NCBI GenBank assembly: GCA_933228675.1
Contig: OW121740.1
Location: 32,822,632 to 32,886,631, forward strand
DNA from: Stomorhina lunata
Lineage: Eukaryota; Arthropoda; Insecta; Diptera; Rhiniidae
Length of the DNA: 64,000 nucleotides
Direction of reading: 5' to 3'
This document shows, piece by piece, positions 37,505 to 49,200 of the stretch (its first letter is position 1; each line of letters begins with the position of its first letter). The position numbers were made by a program, and so were the translations under genes. The notes below the pieces were generated by a model. That model worked only from the letters and a program-made list of their open reading frames with translations. It was not told the origin of the DNA and ran no database searches.

Positions 37505-38868
37505 CATTTATAAATTATCTACAGAAATGTTTTCATATAAAATTCATCTAAAGAAATTTTTTTTATACAAATTTTCTGTTGAAAATTTTGCATATTAGAA
37601 TTTTTTGTAGAAATTTTCTCACATAAAAATTTTATATAGAAATTTTTTCACACAAAAATTTTCTGTAGAAATTTTTTTGTATAAAAATTTTCTGTAGAAA
37701 TTTTTTCAAATAATAATTTTGTATAGGCATTTTTTCATATAAAAATTTCCTATAAAAATTTTTTCATATAGAAATATTTTATAAAAAAAATTTCAATACA
37801 AATTTTTTTATACAAAAATTTTTTATAGAAATGTTTTAATAAAAATATTTTCTGTAGAAATTTGTTCATAGAAAATTTTCTTTACAAATTTTTCATATAA
37901 AAATTTTCTATAGAAATCTTTTTCATTATAAATTTTCTTTAGAAATTTTTTCATATGAAAATTTTCTATAGAAAGTTATTCATGTAAAAATTTTTTATAA
38001 TTTTTTTTTTCATATAAAAATTTTCCATAGAATTTTTTTCACATAAAAATTTTCAATAGAATTTTCTCCATATAAAAATTTTCTACAGGAATTTTTTCAT
38101 ATAAAAATTAGAAAATTTTTTCTATATAAATTTTTCCATACAAAATTTTTATATAAAAATTTTTTATATTTGAATTTTCTTTAGAAATTTCTTCAGATAA
38201 AAACTTTTTAATATAAAAATTTTCTATAGAAATATTTTCATATAGAAAAATTTTCTATAGAAATTTTTTCATATAGAAAAATTTTCTATAGAAATTTTTT
38301 CATATAGAAAAATTTTCTATAGAAATTTTTTCATATAGAAAAATTTTCTATAGAAATTTTTTCATATAGAAAAATTTTCTATAGAAATTTTTTCATATAG
38401 AAAAATTTTCTATAGAAATTTTTTCATATAGAAAAATTTTCTATAGAAATTTTTTCATATAGAAAAATTTTCTATAGAAATTTTTTCATATAGAAAAATT
38501 TTCTATAGAAATTTTTTCATATAGAAAAATTTTCTATAGAAATTTCTTCATATAGAAAAATTTTCTATAGAAATTTCTTCATATAGAACAATTTTCTCTA
38601 GAAATTTTTTTCATATAGAAAAATTTTCTCTAGAAATTTTTTCATATAGAAAAATTTTCTCTAGAAATTTTTTCATATAGAAAAATTTTCTCTAGAAATT
38701 TTTGATATAGAAAAATTTTCTCTAGAAATTTTTTCATATAGAAAAATTTTCTGTAGAAATTTTTTTATATAGAAAAATTTTCTATAGAAATTTTTTCATA
38801 TAGAAAAATTTTCTATAGAAATTTTTTCATATAGAAAAATTTTCTATAGAAATTTTTTCGTATAGAAA
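37505..38868 (+). repeat. 31-bp tandem array D4
   Basis: The proximal part (37505-38210) is diverged. The distal part (38215-38868) is nearly perfect 31-bp units containing TTTCATATAGAAAAATTTTC followed by TATAGAAATTT. A block of adjacent units at about 38590-38735 carries CTCTAG in place of CTATAG, and single-base variants flank it, so variants spread to neighbours. The gradient suggests recent expansion at the right end. Confidence 0.95.
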
Positions 38869-39810
38869 ACAAGAAACAAAATTTAGAAAGTTTGAATCTT
38901 CTTCAACAGTTCTCTCATACATACTGATGCAATCGGACTTACAGTTTTGAAGATACAGATTTATTGACACTTTTTTTTTTGGTTTCAAACCACTGTAAGT
39001 CGTTGAGTGTATGGTCTGTATTATTCTCTTGCCAGAGTTCATATATATTTTGAAAACTTAAAATCCGTTTTGTATTGAAAAGTATTAGCCGATTGATTGT
39101 GATGTAGGGTATCAAATGGTCGAGTAAACATTTTGACTTGTTGTACATTTCTCTTTAATTTTACTGTAATTCTTGTACTACGGACATCCTCACATTTGCC
39201 CAGCACGACCAGCAACAAATCAATCGATAGGAATTATCGAAATCGTTCGCAATTTTTGTATTTCTCTTGTTGTAGTTGTTGTTTTTTTTTAATTTCTGTA
39301 TTTTACTATTTATTTGGTTTATTTGTGAAAATTGTATTTCCATTTTTAATTTGTTTTTTTTTCTTGTTTTAATTTCTAAAAGAGTCTATCGTGTTGAAAA
39401 TAAAGAAAAAACCATCATAATTCAGTACATTATTGTACACGAAACACACACGTAAATTAACTGAAAACATAAACGGCCGCGATATTTAAATGAGAAGAAA
39501 AAAATCGGTATTTAAATAAAAAAAAAAATATACGAAAAAACAACAAATAAAATAAAAAAGTTAAAATCCAGAACATAAAATTAACAGTGATTGTATGAAA
39601 AAAAGCGAATAAAAATTTAAATAAAGTATTTTTATCAATTTATCAACATATTTCACAGTGCAAAAATTTTTAAAGTTGAAAAATAACGGAATCAAAACAT
39701 ATTGTTTAATACTATTTTTTTTAAAATACCAGTAAAAAAGCTAATAAAATTTTTTTAAATAATAAAAAAGTTGTAAAGTAAAGAAAAAATCTTTATAAAA
39801 ATACCATGTC
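38869..39810 (+). promoter_or_regulatory. Possible promoter and 5' leader of the exon at 39811
   Basis: Unique sequence immediately upstream of the only plausible host coding exon. It holds a DRE-like ATCGATA at 39223-39229 and an initiator-like TTCAGTAC at 39421-39428, then about 380 nt of A/U-rich leader. No splice acceptor stands out next to the ATG. The ORFs over 38827-39372 on both strands look spurious. Confidence 0.3.
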
Positions 39811-40012
39811 ATGTATTGGCTGGATGGTCTTACATTTGATGACAATTTAATCAATAATTCATTTTTGAGCGCTGACAGCAATGGAGAACTAAGTGACAAT
39901 AATCATCGCCTTTCAAAAGCTTCCTCCTCGTCCGGCAACGCCAATTCCAGTTTCAGATCTTCGAATCGTAAAACTCAAAGTCTTAAAGGATTAGCTGCCA
40001 CCACAAGGGCAA
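39811..40012 (+). CDS. Putative host coding exon, first exon, product unknown
   Basis: A 67-codon open stretch starts MYWLDGLTFDDN and continues as a Ser/Asn-rich segment, then NRKTQSLKGLAATTRA. The exon is much richer in GC than its flanks and uses GCC, TCC and GGC codons, unlike the repeats around it. It ends at a strong donor, CAA|GTAAGTAT (40013), in phase 1. The reading frame continues by chance to 40068 in low-complexity intron-like sequence. The next exon is not in the window, so the gene extends to the right. I do not recognise the protein. The ATG at 39806 is out of frame and quickly closed, so 39811 is the preferred start. A chance ORF cannot be excluded. Confidence 0.5.
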
Positions 40013-40660
40013 GTAAGTATTCAATAATAAATACAATAAAATATCATTATGATGCATTAAATCTTTAAATTTAAATAAATATTTATTTTACTGTTTTATT
40101 TGGGAAATGAAAGCAAATAATAATAAATCTTTAAAATTTATAGTTTATTATCAGCAAGTATTTGAATTTGCAAAAAATATGTACTCATCATTTGGCACCT
40201 TCAATAGATAATATTAGTTTCAAGTATTAAGAAGAAAAAAAAACTTATTGAAATTAATAAATCAAAAAGTTTGCAATAAAGACAAGTACCAATTCATGAT
40301 TTATTGCATTTAGAAATTACTAATAGTATTATTTTTATTACAACTTGCTTTAAAAGAAATTTTTTGTTATTAAAGAACATTATGCTAAACTTATTTCAGC
40401 AAAATTATAAAGCTAATCATAAACAATATAGAATATGATTGAGGAAGGCCCCGCAAAAGTTCTAAGATGAATTCTGTATCATTTTAGAGAACTCACAAGA
40501 AGAAGGTACAAAAGATCCCACTTTAGGTTTCTCAAGAAATCTAATGGGCATTGGACAGTATTTCAATACTGAATATCACTGTAGGTGCTTTTGAATACAC
40601 ATTTTCCTGAAATTTGATAACTGTTGACAGTACTTCACTAAGTCAACTTTTAGCAGATGC
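40013..40660 (+). other. Intron-like AT-rich sequence after the host exon
   Basis: No gene features beyond the donor at its left edge. All elements downstream would lie in this intron if the exon is real. Confidence 0.35.
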
Positions 40661-40670
40661 ATAAGAGATG

Positions 40671-40966
40671 AACCGCCGTGGTATAGCAGGTTAGTCATCC
40701 GCCTAGCATACCAGAGGCCCAAGTTCGATCCCTGGCCAGACTCACTTGAAAAAATAAATTTTCAAAAAAAGCGGCGGTTCACCTCATAACTCAGCTAGCC
40801 ACTGGTTATTGAGTATTAGGCTATGAAAAACTTCTCTAACTAATGCATTTGCCGTTCGGAGCCGGCGTTAAAACATAGGTCCCTTTCAATGAGTCTAAAA
40901 ATAGAATCGGATGCAGCTCATTGTCTGAGAGAAGTACCCCTTGTTCCAATTGGAATGTTGTCGGGG

Positions 40967-40996
<30 letters not shown>
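40671..40996 (+). mobile_element. tRNA-Ala-derived SINE, full copy with target-site duplication
   Basis: Starts AACCGCCGTGGTATAGCAGG. The anticodon region CCTAGCATACCAGAGG resembles tRNA-Ala(AGC), and the B box is GTTCGATCCC. The 3' tail is (TA)n, 40971-40996. The flanking direct repeat ATAAGAGAT (40661-40669 and 40997-41005) marks a real insertion. Just after the head, GCGGCGGTTCACC (40783-40795) is an inverted copy of the 5' end, so head and body could pair. Confidence 0.92.
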
Positions 40997-41001
<5 letters not shown>

Positions 41002-41029
41002 AGATTTTAAAAGAATTTTCGGATTTAAA

Positions 41030-41454
41030 TTAAAATAATTAAAAAAATACTATAGTCGATCATGCCCACCTATTTTATACCCTTCATCACTAAAGTCAAA
41101 TCCTAAACAATTGTCAGAAAATTGACCAGGTTGATTCTTAAAGACATATCGAGCTTGCTGCAAAGTATTGTATGTGAAGTTTTTTAGTTTAACTTCAATA
41201 ACTTTAAAGCTACTGGGCGGATGTTGCGCAATATGTAGAAATCGGCCAATGAGTAGTTGGAGTTTTAGACCAATTTTCAAAAACATGTCTGTTTTTAGTA
41301 CAGTGGTATCTACACTGTGCCAAGGTTGTATATAAAACTTATTGGTCCGTATAACTTTCGTAAATATAAACCTATCGAAAGTATTTTTACACATTCGAAA
41401 ACTACATGAGAAAGAAAGAAAAATATGATTACTCTACTACGCTATTTCTAATAG
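41030..41454 (+). repeat. Family A 5' fragment and unassigned sequence
   Basis: CTATAGTCGATCATGCCCAC and ATACCCTTCATCACTAAAGT at 41050-41095 match family A. The remainder, with a 114-codon minus ORF, resembles nothing recognised. Confidence 0.45.
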
Positions 41455-43135
41455 TTAACCCTTATACACTCCTTGGGTCAATTTGACCCAATTTGGTTTT
41501 TCAAACGCAAATAATTAAATAATTAGATATGAACGTGAAACTTTAATTTATCCATTATAGGGACGAAAATGGTATATTTAAAAGAAAATAATAAAATTAA
41601 AAATTTTCCTCCCCCCTACACATTTCAAAACACGATTTACACACACTTAATACCCTTTGGGTCAATATGACCCAACAAGCGATATTTCAATCTTAATTCC
41701 ACTTCATAGTTTTTTTTCCTATTGAACATAATTGAGTTCGGTTCACCTTCATTTAGAAACATCTATCAATAATTTGTTCAGTCAAATAATCAATATAATC
41801 GCTTTCATTGAATATTTTTCCTTTCATGGGCTGTTCACATATTATGTAACGCTATTTTCGCATTTCTGTTGTTCTCAAATGATATAGCTATAATGATAAA
41901 GGAATATTTCCAAGGCGTTTGATATAGTGTACGGGCACGGAGCACTTCTATCAAAACTTATTGCCTTTGGTGTCGATAAAAACGTCTCTCGGTTTATATC
42001 GAGTTTTCACAGATACGAGTTGTTATAGATTGGTTCTCTTCATACGAGTTGAGGCCCTATGCTCCACTGGGAGTCAAGGATAACGGAAGAAGAATACGAG
42101 TTTATGATTAATTCAGGGGTAACGCAAACTCTGTTCTTTATCCAACTCTTTCTTATCTTTATAAATGACCTTCTACGTCAAGCTTCCAATCCTATCTACT
42201 ATTTTGCAGATGATAGCGCCTTCTTGAGTTTGGCGCTATAACACAAAACATGAATTAATCACTAAACCGAGATTTAGAAACAATTTCAAAATGGGGTCGT
42301 GCGAATAGATGATGTATGCTTACGCAAAAACGCGCGGCAAACCATGTTTCTTCAATTGTATTAATGGGTGGTGTACATATTGAGGAATCAGATGCTCTTG
42401 ATGTTCTGGGCATGAGAATTTAATGTGATGTCCGTTCGACAAAATACATCTTTCAAGTGCCGAAAAAAGCATTTAAGTGCCTCTAAAATGGTGCAAGAGA
42501 TACTTCACTCCATCTGACCTCCTTACTATTTACCCCACTTCATATATGCGCCGGAGCTTCAAAGTCTATCTTGCAGCTTCTCGACCGAGAGCAGGAAATG
42601 GCGAAAGTGCTCATCGGGACAGTAGGGTATCCAACTCTATTGATTTGCAGGAGCACTGTCCCAATTTGAGTTATGTCACAATGTCCTATTGTTAATACTT
42701 TGGAATGTGCTCTAACGAAATCAGAGAACTCGTTCCCGAAACTCGGACATTTTACGCAATACACGTCATTCTGTTAAAGCTCATTCCTTTGTGGTCGATT
42801 GGTCGGTAGACCGAACAACACGTTACATTAAATTTGTTCTTCAGCCGCATAGTTCGTATGTGGAATTCACTCCCCGCAGAAGTTTTCCCTGCTAGTTGCA
42901 ATATAGGTAAATTCAAAGCCATAAACAATACTCCATCTATCCCCCCTCCCATAACCTATTTTCCTACATCCAACACAATGCATTGCATAAGTAGGGGTCA
43001 TCCCCTAAATGCTGGTCCTAAATTAAGAAAAGATCCTATGTTAAATATGAAATTTTGTTGATATTTCATTGTTGGGTCATATTGACCCAAAGGGTAATAT
43101 GAAGGGCACAAATCCAAGGAAAGTAGAAGGGTTAA
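41455..43135. mobile_element. piggyBac-like (TTAA) non-autonomous element containing a LINE relic
   Basis: TTAA target duplications lie at 41455-41458 and 43132-43135. The ends are CCCTTATACACTCCTTGG (41459-41476) and, reverse-complemented, CCCTTCTACTTTCCTTGG (43114-43131): 15 of 18 positions match. Inside, a perfect 28-bp inverted repeat joins 41651-41678 to 43069-43096 and includes the self-complementary GGGTCAATATGACCC. Most of the middle is a decayed non-LTR fragment (41900-43060). No piggyBac transposase is present. Confidence 0.7.
41905..43060 (+). pseudogene. Non-LTR retrotransposon reverse transcriptase relic
   Basis: Plus-strand fragments in several frames: motif A KAFDIVYGHGALLSKLIAFG at about 41912, SGVTQTLFFIQLFLIFINDLL (motif B, decayed), motif C YYFADDSAF at about 42200, and the C-terminal FFSRIVRMWNSLPAEVFP near 42836. 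It is the same family as the minus-strand relic at 21520-22615. Stops and frameshifts make it non-functional. Confidence 0.82.
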
Positions 43136-43719
43136 AGAGATATTTATCGGAATGTCGCTTACAATTATTTAAATCTAAGGGCTCGTCGTACGGAAGTTTA
43201 TGTGATCTTCGCCATTTTACACATTTTGAGTTATTAATATGGTGTAAAAATCTCAAAATTTTATTGTAAAGTTTTTTAGAAAAATAAGATAAAACTTCAA
43301 AATCGATTTTCTCAAAATGCATTTTTGGCGTATTGCTCTATAAACTCCCGCACGACGATATCAGACCATAATATTTCAATGACAACAAAAAATTTTTGAG
43401 ATTTAATTTTATTAATATCATTTTCGGTAGATGTTCTGATTTACGAGCTTGGATTAAATGTGGACCGGATGACAAGAAACTTTCTTTATCGATTAATGTT
43501 TACAGAAAATTTGTCTGTAAAAAATTTTTTGAAAAAATTCGTGAGAGCTGGTTTTGTAGAATATGAAGGTTCAATATAGACCGATTTCAATAAAATTTTG
43601 TAAACTAATTTTGGATATTATAAAAAATATATCTGATGAGCTTAATTTAAAAAACTTATTAATTTGTAACAGTACTAAGCCAAAATCTTTATTCCACAGA
43701 GAATATGGTTCATACACTG
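43136..43719. other. Unique or highly diverged sequence, no gene seen
   Basis: A weak AAATGTGGACCGGAT phrase hints at an old family A/B module. ORFs here are short and unsupported. Confidence 0.35.
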
Positions 43720-43882
43720 GGTTTAATTTTGGAATACTTTCTCTATTGTCTTCAATATTGGCTGCCCTGTAAACACATGCCTTAACAAAGCTTCACAAAA
43801 GGTAGTTAAAGGCGTTAAAGCACACGATATATGCATCCAATAAAATGTTAGACTAACTAACCTCTCAAGTATAAACCAAATA
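43720..43882 (-). mobile_element. DD41D mariner transposase fragment
   Basis: Minus-strand residues CALTPLTTFCEALLRHVFTG correspond to the CDLTPLDYFLWGYVK block of the copy at 9946-10359, with the third catalytic Asp lost. Confidence 0.55.
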
Positions 43883-43885
43883 ACA

Positions 43886-44635
43886 GGTATTATAAGTTTG
43901 TGCTGAATTATGTAACGCATAGAAATATTTGTCTTAGACCCACCTTTTAGTATACCAATAGGCTTAGAATCACTTTCTGAGTTGATATAGCGATGGCAGT
44001 CCGTCCGTCCGTCCGTAATCAAAGTACAGGTCGTAATTCTAAAGATAATTTGATGAAATTTGGCATAGGTCATTATTTTTTATAATAGGCTATTGAATAT
44101 GGCTATTGAAACTCGTCAAAATCGGTTCAATATTTATGGTACCTCCCATAGGTCCCACTTCCCGGAATTGATATCTTGGCCACAAATATCAATATTTTTT
44201 CACGAAATCTAAAACAAATGCTGCTTAGATAAACTAAAATCTCTATACTAAATTTCGTTGAAATCGGTCCACAAATGACCATTGCTCCCATACAAACTCT
44301 TCTTTAAAAAAGCACTAAATGAGACAAAAATCACTAAAACGCTCGTAAACCTAAAGATAATGCGAATTTCAAGTTTATTTTTTGGACACATAATTAACAA
44401 CTGTAATCAATTTTCCAAATTTCGAGATAATCGGTCCAAATTTGATCCTGGCTCTCACATAAGTATTAATGACGGAAACAGCTTAAATATACAAGTTTTG
44501 AGAAAATGTTTTTATGATGGCAAAATTTAGCAAATATTTGTCCTTATACAGGAAAAATAACACCTTCGACCTTAGTGGTGAATGGTATCGTCGGGCTTGA
44601 CCGACTGTAGCACTTACTCTTACTTGTTTTGTTAT
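43886..44635 (-). repeat. Family A repeat (reverse copy)
   Basis: Runs from GTATTATAAGTTTGTGCTGA to GGGCTTGACCGACTGTAGCA and the CTTACTTGTTTTG edge. It carries a short deletion near its 5' end. Confidence 0.8.
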
Positions 44636-44689
44636 ATTTTAGTCAATAGAACGATGAATATAATATAATACAGAGTATTCACCGGGAAG

Positions 44690-45420
44690 GTATACTACTT
44701 TGTTTATAATTTTTGATTAAATGAAAGAGAATGGATCTTATATCGATAAAATTTTATTTAATGTCGGCAACCATGTATGGTACACAATATCAGATAAATG
44801 TCCATGTCTGTTAGCCTCATAAATGCGAGCCCTTTTAAGCACATTTCTCACTGAATTTCTCCAGTGTTACTGGTTTGTTTGCATAAAACTTGCTTCTCAG
44901 ATATCCCCACGAAAATAGGTCCGTAGAAGTCAAATCAGGCGACTATGGAGGCCAATTAACATCACCATTTCTTGAAATAACTTGTTGTCGAAAGAGTTAT
45001 ATAAGTAATTCCATTGTAATCCTGGCTGTATGTGATGTCTTGTTTATATCATATGTTAATCATCCCAAAGCTTGCACCTTCATATTTAATCATATAACTA
45101 TATCGCCTTCTATTTACAATTACCGTTAAGCTCTTTTCAGTTTCAAAGAAGTATAATCCAATGATTTCTCCCGACCAAATTTCACACCAGACAAACAAAA
45201 TTGTTGCCAAAGTTGTTCTTTGAATACCAAGCTCCTGAGAACGGCGCCGAACTGAGGTTGATGGATTGTTTTTAACACATTCTTGAGGTCCATACTTGGG
45301 CCTATTAACTGCCGTCCCTCTTTCTTCGAAAACAAGTAGTTTCTCTCAAAAATTTGTAATAAATTTACCACGTCTCTACTTTACGACTGCCAAATATCAA
45401 CTGTCAAGACTAATGCTTAT
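44690..45420 (-). mobile_element. DD41D mariner relic
   Basis: Minus-strand pieces resemble the transposase: SRNGDVNWPP and DLFSWGYLRSKFYANKP around 44870-44990, and LYFFETEKSLTVIVN near 45120-45160. Stops and frameshifts are frequent. Confidence 0.65.
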
Positions 45421-45479
45421 TGTAATGGAGATAAAACAAGGTCATTTTAGCCGAATATATTGTATTTAAGACTTTATTT

Positions 45480-45725
45480 TAATAATGAACACAGCTACGT
45501 CTCAAATGGTTTATGCACTGGGTTAAAGTTTTGCATAATCTGTCCAACATATTGCCCGATATCTTACGAATATTTTCTTTAATAATGGCGGTCCTTTAAG
45601 CATGCGCATTAACATAACTCCACAATAAGTCGTGTAAAGGCTTTAAAGCACATGACATAGGAGGCCAATTGACTGGTCCGAAACGTGAAACAAGCTGTTC
45701 TACTACTCACCCCTCTAGTGGAAAG
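45480..45725 (-). mobile_element. DD41D mariner 3' fragment
   Basis: Minus-strand residues RFGPVNWPPMSCALKPL and LLWSYVNAHA match the C-terminal third of the transposase. It lies directly behind the previous relic in the same orientation. Confidence 0.6.
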
Positions 45726-45734
45726 CAAATATCA

Positions 45735-45990
45735 GCAGGCAGTTTTGTTTTTTTGCAGAGAAGCTGTACCATCTATAGTTAGGTAGACATATTATTTAAG
45801 CTTTTTGTTCTACATCCGATTTTATTTATTTTACATCGACAACATGTTAATACTGTAAGGCTTACTGCCTAACAAAAATTTATGTTTGCCGTAACTAGGG
45901 CTCGAACCTAGGTATAATATGATATTTTGTACATAGAAGTTGACGTGCTAACTAACTAAGCCACCAAAACTTGATAAGGTTTTACTCGTG
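45735..45990 (-). mobile_element. Second tRNA-derived SINE-like element
   Basis: On the minus strand GGTGGCTTAGTTAGTTAGCA is an A-box-like head and GGTTCGAGCCC (45899-45909) a B box, about 50 nt apart. A non-tRNA body follows. The tRNA fold is imperfect, so this is a pol III-derived repeat rather than a working tRNA gene. Only one copy is seen in the window. Confidence 0.55.
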
Positions 45991-46078
45991 GTCAATGGCC
46001 CCACTATATGTCTTAGAGCCGTTTTGGACTTTAAGTTGTGCTGGAGCCTAAACATTTAATCCACAGTGTCTACTCGTT

Positions 46079-46092
46079 TAGAAGAGATTTAG
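46079..46092. repeat. Target-site duplication of the LOA-like element (3' side)
   Basis: TAGAAGAGATTTAG, identical to 51848-51861. Confidence 0.92.
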
Positions 46093-46113
46093 GTTAGGTT
46101 AGGTTAGGTTAGG
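46089..46113 (-). repeat. (TTAGG)5 tail at the 3' end of the LOA-like element
   Basis: Five TTAGG pentamers on the plus strand (CCTAA on the sense strand) form the 3' terminus, partly overlapping the target duplication. The sequence equals the canonical insect telomere repeat, which Diptera are known to lack at chromosome ends. Confidence 0.9.
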
Positions 46114-46227
46114 CAGGATGCAGACTGTAAGGTCCACCTCACTTGGGTCCATAAATAGGTCCCTTTGTAATTCCTGCAAGGATAGAGAGAATTAAATTCT
46201 TAAAACTACCGAGAGTAAGAGGCTCAG

Positions 46228-49200
46228 TTAGAGCCAGCCAGATGCATCGATAAAAGAGCCTATTTTACGAATATTGATGTTCGAGATCTCTGATAGATCG
46301 TGCAGAAATGGGAATCCTAGATGGAGGGTTCTAAGTTCAGCAAGTGCTGGGCAGTGACAGAGGAAGTGGGATATTGTTTCTTCCTCCTCTGCATTGTGAC
46401 AACTTCTGCAGTAGTCATTGCTTTGAAGATTAAGTCTTCTAGCATGTATACCTATAAGACAGTGTCCTGTGAGTACTGAAATAAGGGTGCGAAGTCTATG
46501 GCGCGAAAAGCTGACCAGGATTGCAGAGCGCTTACTGTCGTAAGTTGGCCATGTAAGTCTGGAGATCGTACAGGTACTTTCTGTGGACCAGTTGGTCTGT
46601 GCGGACCTAAAAATAAACTGCTTTATGAGCAATTTGCATGCTGAGAGCGGAATACCTATGAATTGATCAGTGTTTTCTTGACTAAGAAGAGCACCATCTT
46701 TTGCTAGGTTATCCGCTATGATGTTACCTGGTACATTACTATGACTACGTACCCAGAAAAGTTCAATGTTGGAATGTCTCGCCATCTCATTTAGAGACGC
46801 CCGGCATTCACGGGTAAGAACGGATGTCGTGTAGACCGATGAAAGGGAATGAATGGCGGCAAGACTATCTGTACAGAAACGAATATCGTTGGGATATACT
46901 CGGTGGTACGTGAGCCACTTGCTCGCCCTATAAATAGCTGAAATTTCAGCTTGAAGAATGCTGCATTGTTTAGGGAGCTTGAATTTCACTTTAATCCCAA
47001 ATGATGGGATAAAGAAGCCCCCACCCACACCACGTGACGATTTGGATCCATCCGAATAGATAACCAGGGTCTCTTCACTAAAAGCGTTATGGGCCCCTGA
47101 GATATCCGCAGTGAAGGATTGCTCGAAAGCGGGTGAGGGAATACAGTAGTCTATATTATCAGGGAGATTAAGTTTCTCCAGAATAGTGGTGTGGCCTAGA
47201 GACGAAGTAGACCATTCACCGGTGGTTTTTAACCTGATAGCTGAGTTGAGGGCTACTAATTGGGCCATTAGCTCAGCCGGAAGCCAATTAAGCATGGTAA
47301 AGAGTGCCTTTGAAGGAGTAGTCCTTAAAGCACCCGTAATCATGAGAGCAGCAGATCTAAGGATCTTAACAAAAAGTCCTCGCTGATTAGCCTTGTTTAG
47401 GGCAGGCCACCAGACAAGAGCGCCGTACATGAGAATGGGTTTAACAACCATTTCGAAGAGCCAGGCTGTATTGGAAGGGGATAGGCCCCACGTATTTCCT
47501 AGAGCTCTTCTGCACGAGTATAGTGCAATGGAAGCCTTAGACACCCTAGATTGGGTGTTTAAGTTCCAGGACAGCTTAGAGTCCAGGATCACACCTAAGT
47601 ATTTGGCATGATCCGTGAGTACCAGTTCCGTTCCATCAAGCTTTGGAAGATTGAACTGGGGAATCTTGTATTTCCTAGTGAAAAGAACGAGTTCCGTTTT
47701 GGCGGGGTTAACTCCCAGGCCATTGGAAACGCTCCATTCAGTAAGTGTGGCGAGAGCGACTTCGAGTCGCTGCGAGATAGTGTTTAGGTACTTGCCCGAA
47801 ACTGCAATAGCGACATCATCTGCGTAAGCAATAGTTTTGAAGCGCAGAGAGTCCAATTCCATTAACAATTTGTTGATGGCAAGGTTCCAGAGCAGGGGAG
47901 ATAAAACACCCCCCTGAGGAGTACCTCGGTATGCTACTTTATATACTGTAGCTTTTCCCAAGGTAGAGAAAATAATTCTATAGGAAAGAAGTTTTCCAAT
48001 AAAAGAGATGATAGAGTCATCAACTCCTATATCCGCCATTGCCGAAGTAATCGACGTGGGCTTAATATTATTAAAGGCTCCCTCTATATCTAGAAAGGCA
48101 ACCAGTGAAAATTCGCCGAACTCAAGTGATTTTTCTAAGGAACTAACAAGTGAGTGGAGTGCTGTTTCAACAGACTTACCTTTATTATAGGCGTGCTGTG
48201 ATTTAGAGAGAAAGCGTGGATTGATTGATGATCGTAAGTGACCATCAATAATGCGTTCTAAAGTTTTAAGAAGGAAGGAGCTGAGACTGATTGGTCTGAA
48301 GTCCTTCGATTTTGTGTGGCTAGCTTTACCCGCTTTAGGGATGAATACTACCTCACATCTGGTCCAGGATTCCGGTATATATGAGAATTTAAGACAGCTC
48401 ATAAAAATCCTGATGAGCCAGGGAGTTATAGTCTCAGCGTTATGCTGAAGGTCAGCTGGGATGATTCCATCCGGACCCGCTGACTTGAATGGTTTGAAAC
48501 TGTCAAGAGCCCACTTGATTTTTCCTCTATCAATGAGGATGGGTGAGGACCCGATGACAGTCGAGTTACTGGACACTGGCTCGCGATGCAGAGCACTGCA
48601 TCCAGGGAATTGTGTGCCCATGAGGACCTCAAGGGTTTCATAACTACTGGTGGTCCAGTTGCCACAGGCTTTTTGAATATAGCCAGTGACGGAGGGAGAG
48701 GAGGTCAGGATTTTACGAAGTCGGCTAGTCTCGGAAGATCCTTCTACGCCGCTGCAGAAATTTCTCCACGATTGCCTCTTCGCGTTCCTGACGACATTTT
48801 TAAATCTGTTAACTGAAGCTTTGTAGGGGACCCAGTTGGATGTCCTCTTAGCTTCGTTAAACAGACGTCGACATTCCTTGCGTATCTTCTCAATGTCGGT
48901 TGACCACCAGGGTGGTTTGCATTTACCTTTCCTGGTGATTTTCTTACAAGCTTGATTTGTAGCTTGCTGAAAGGCATTGGTCAGTGTGTTGACAGCTAGA
49001 TCAATGTCTTCGCAAGAGTCTATATGCGGTACAGTGGGCAAGAGTCGACAGAGGGATTCTTTGTGCATGTCCCAGTTTGTTCTCTTCCTATTTAAGAAGG
49101 GTGTTGGTTTATCTTGAGTGAACTGAAGTTCGAATTCAAGATACCTGTGATCGGAAAAGGAGCAATCATTTGACACTCTCCAGTTTTTAATTAGATTATG

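Noticed and set aside
40671..40745. Functional tRNA-Ala gene
   Set aside because: The acceptor stem does not close and the sequence continues into a dispersed repeat body with target duplications, so it is a SINE head.
41050..41394. 114-codon minus-strand ORF as a gene
   Set aside because: Overlaps a family A fragment, has no recognisable motif and no promoter or splice context.
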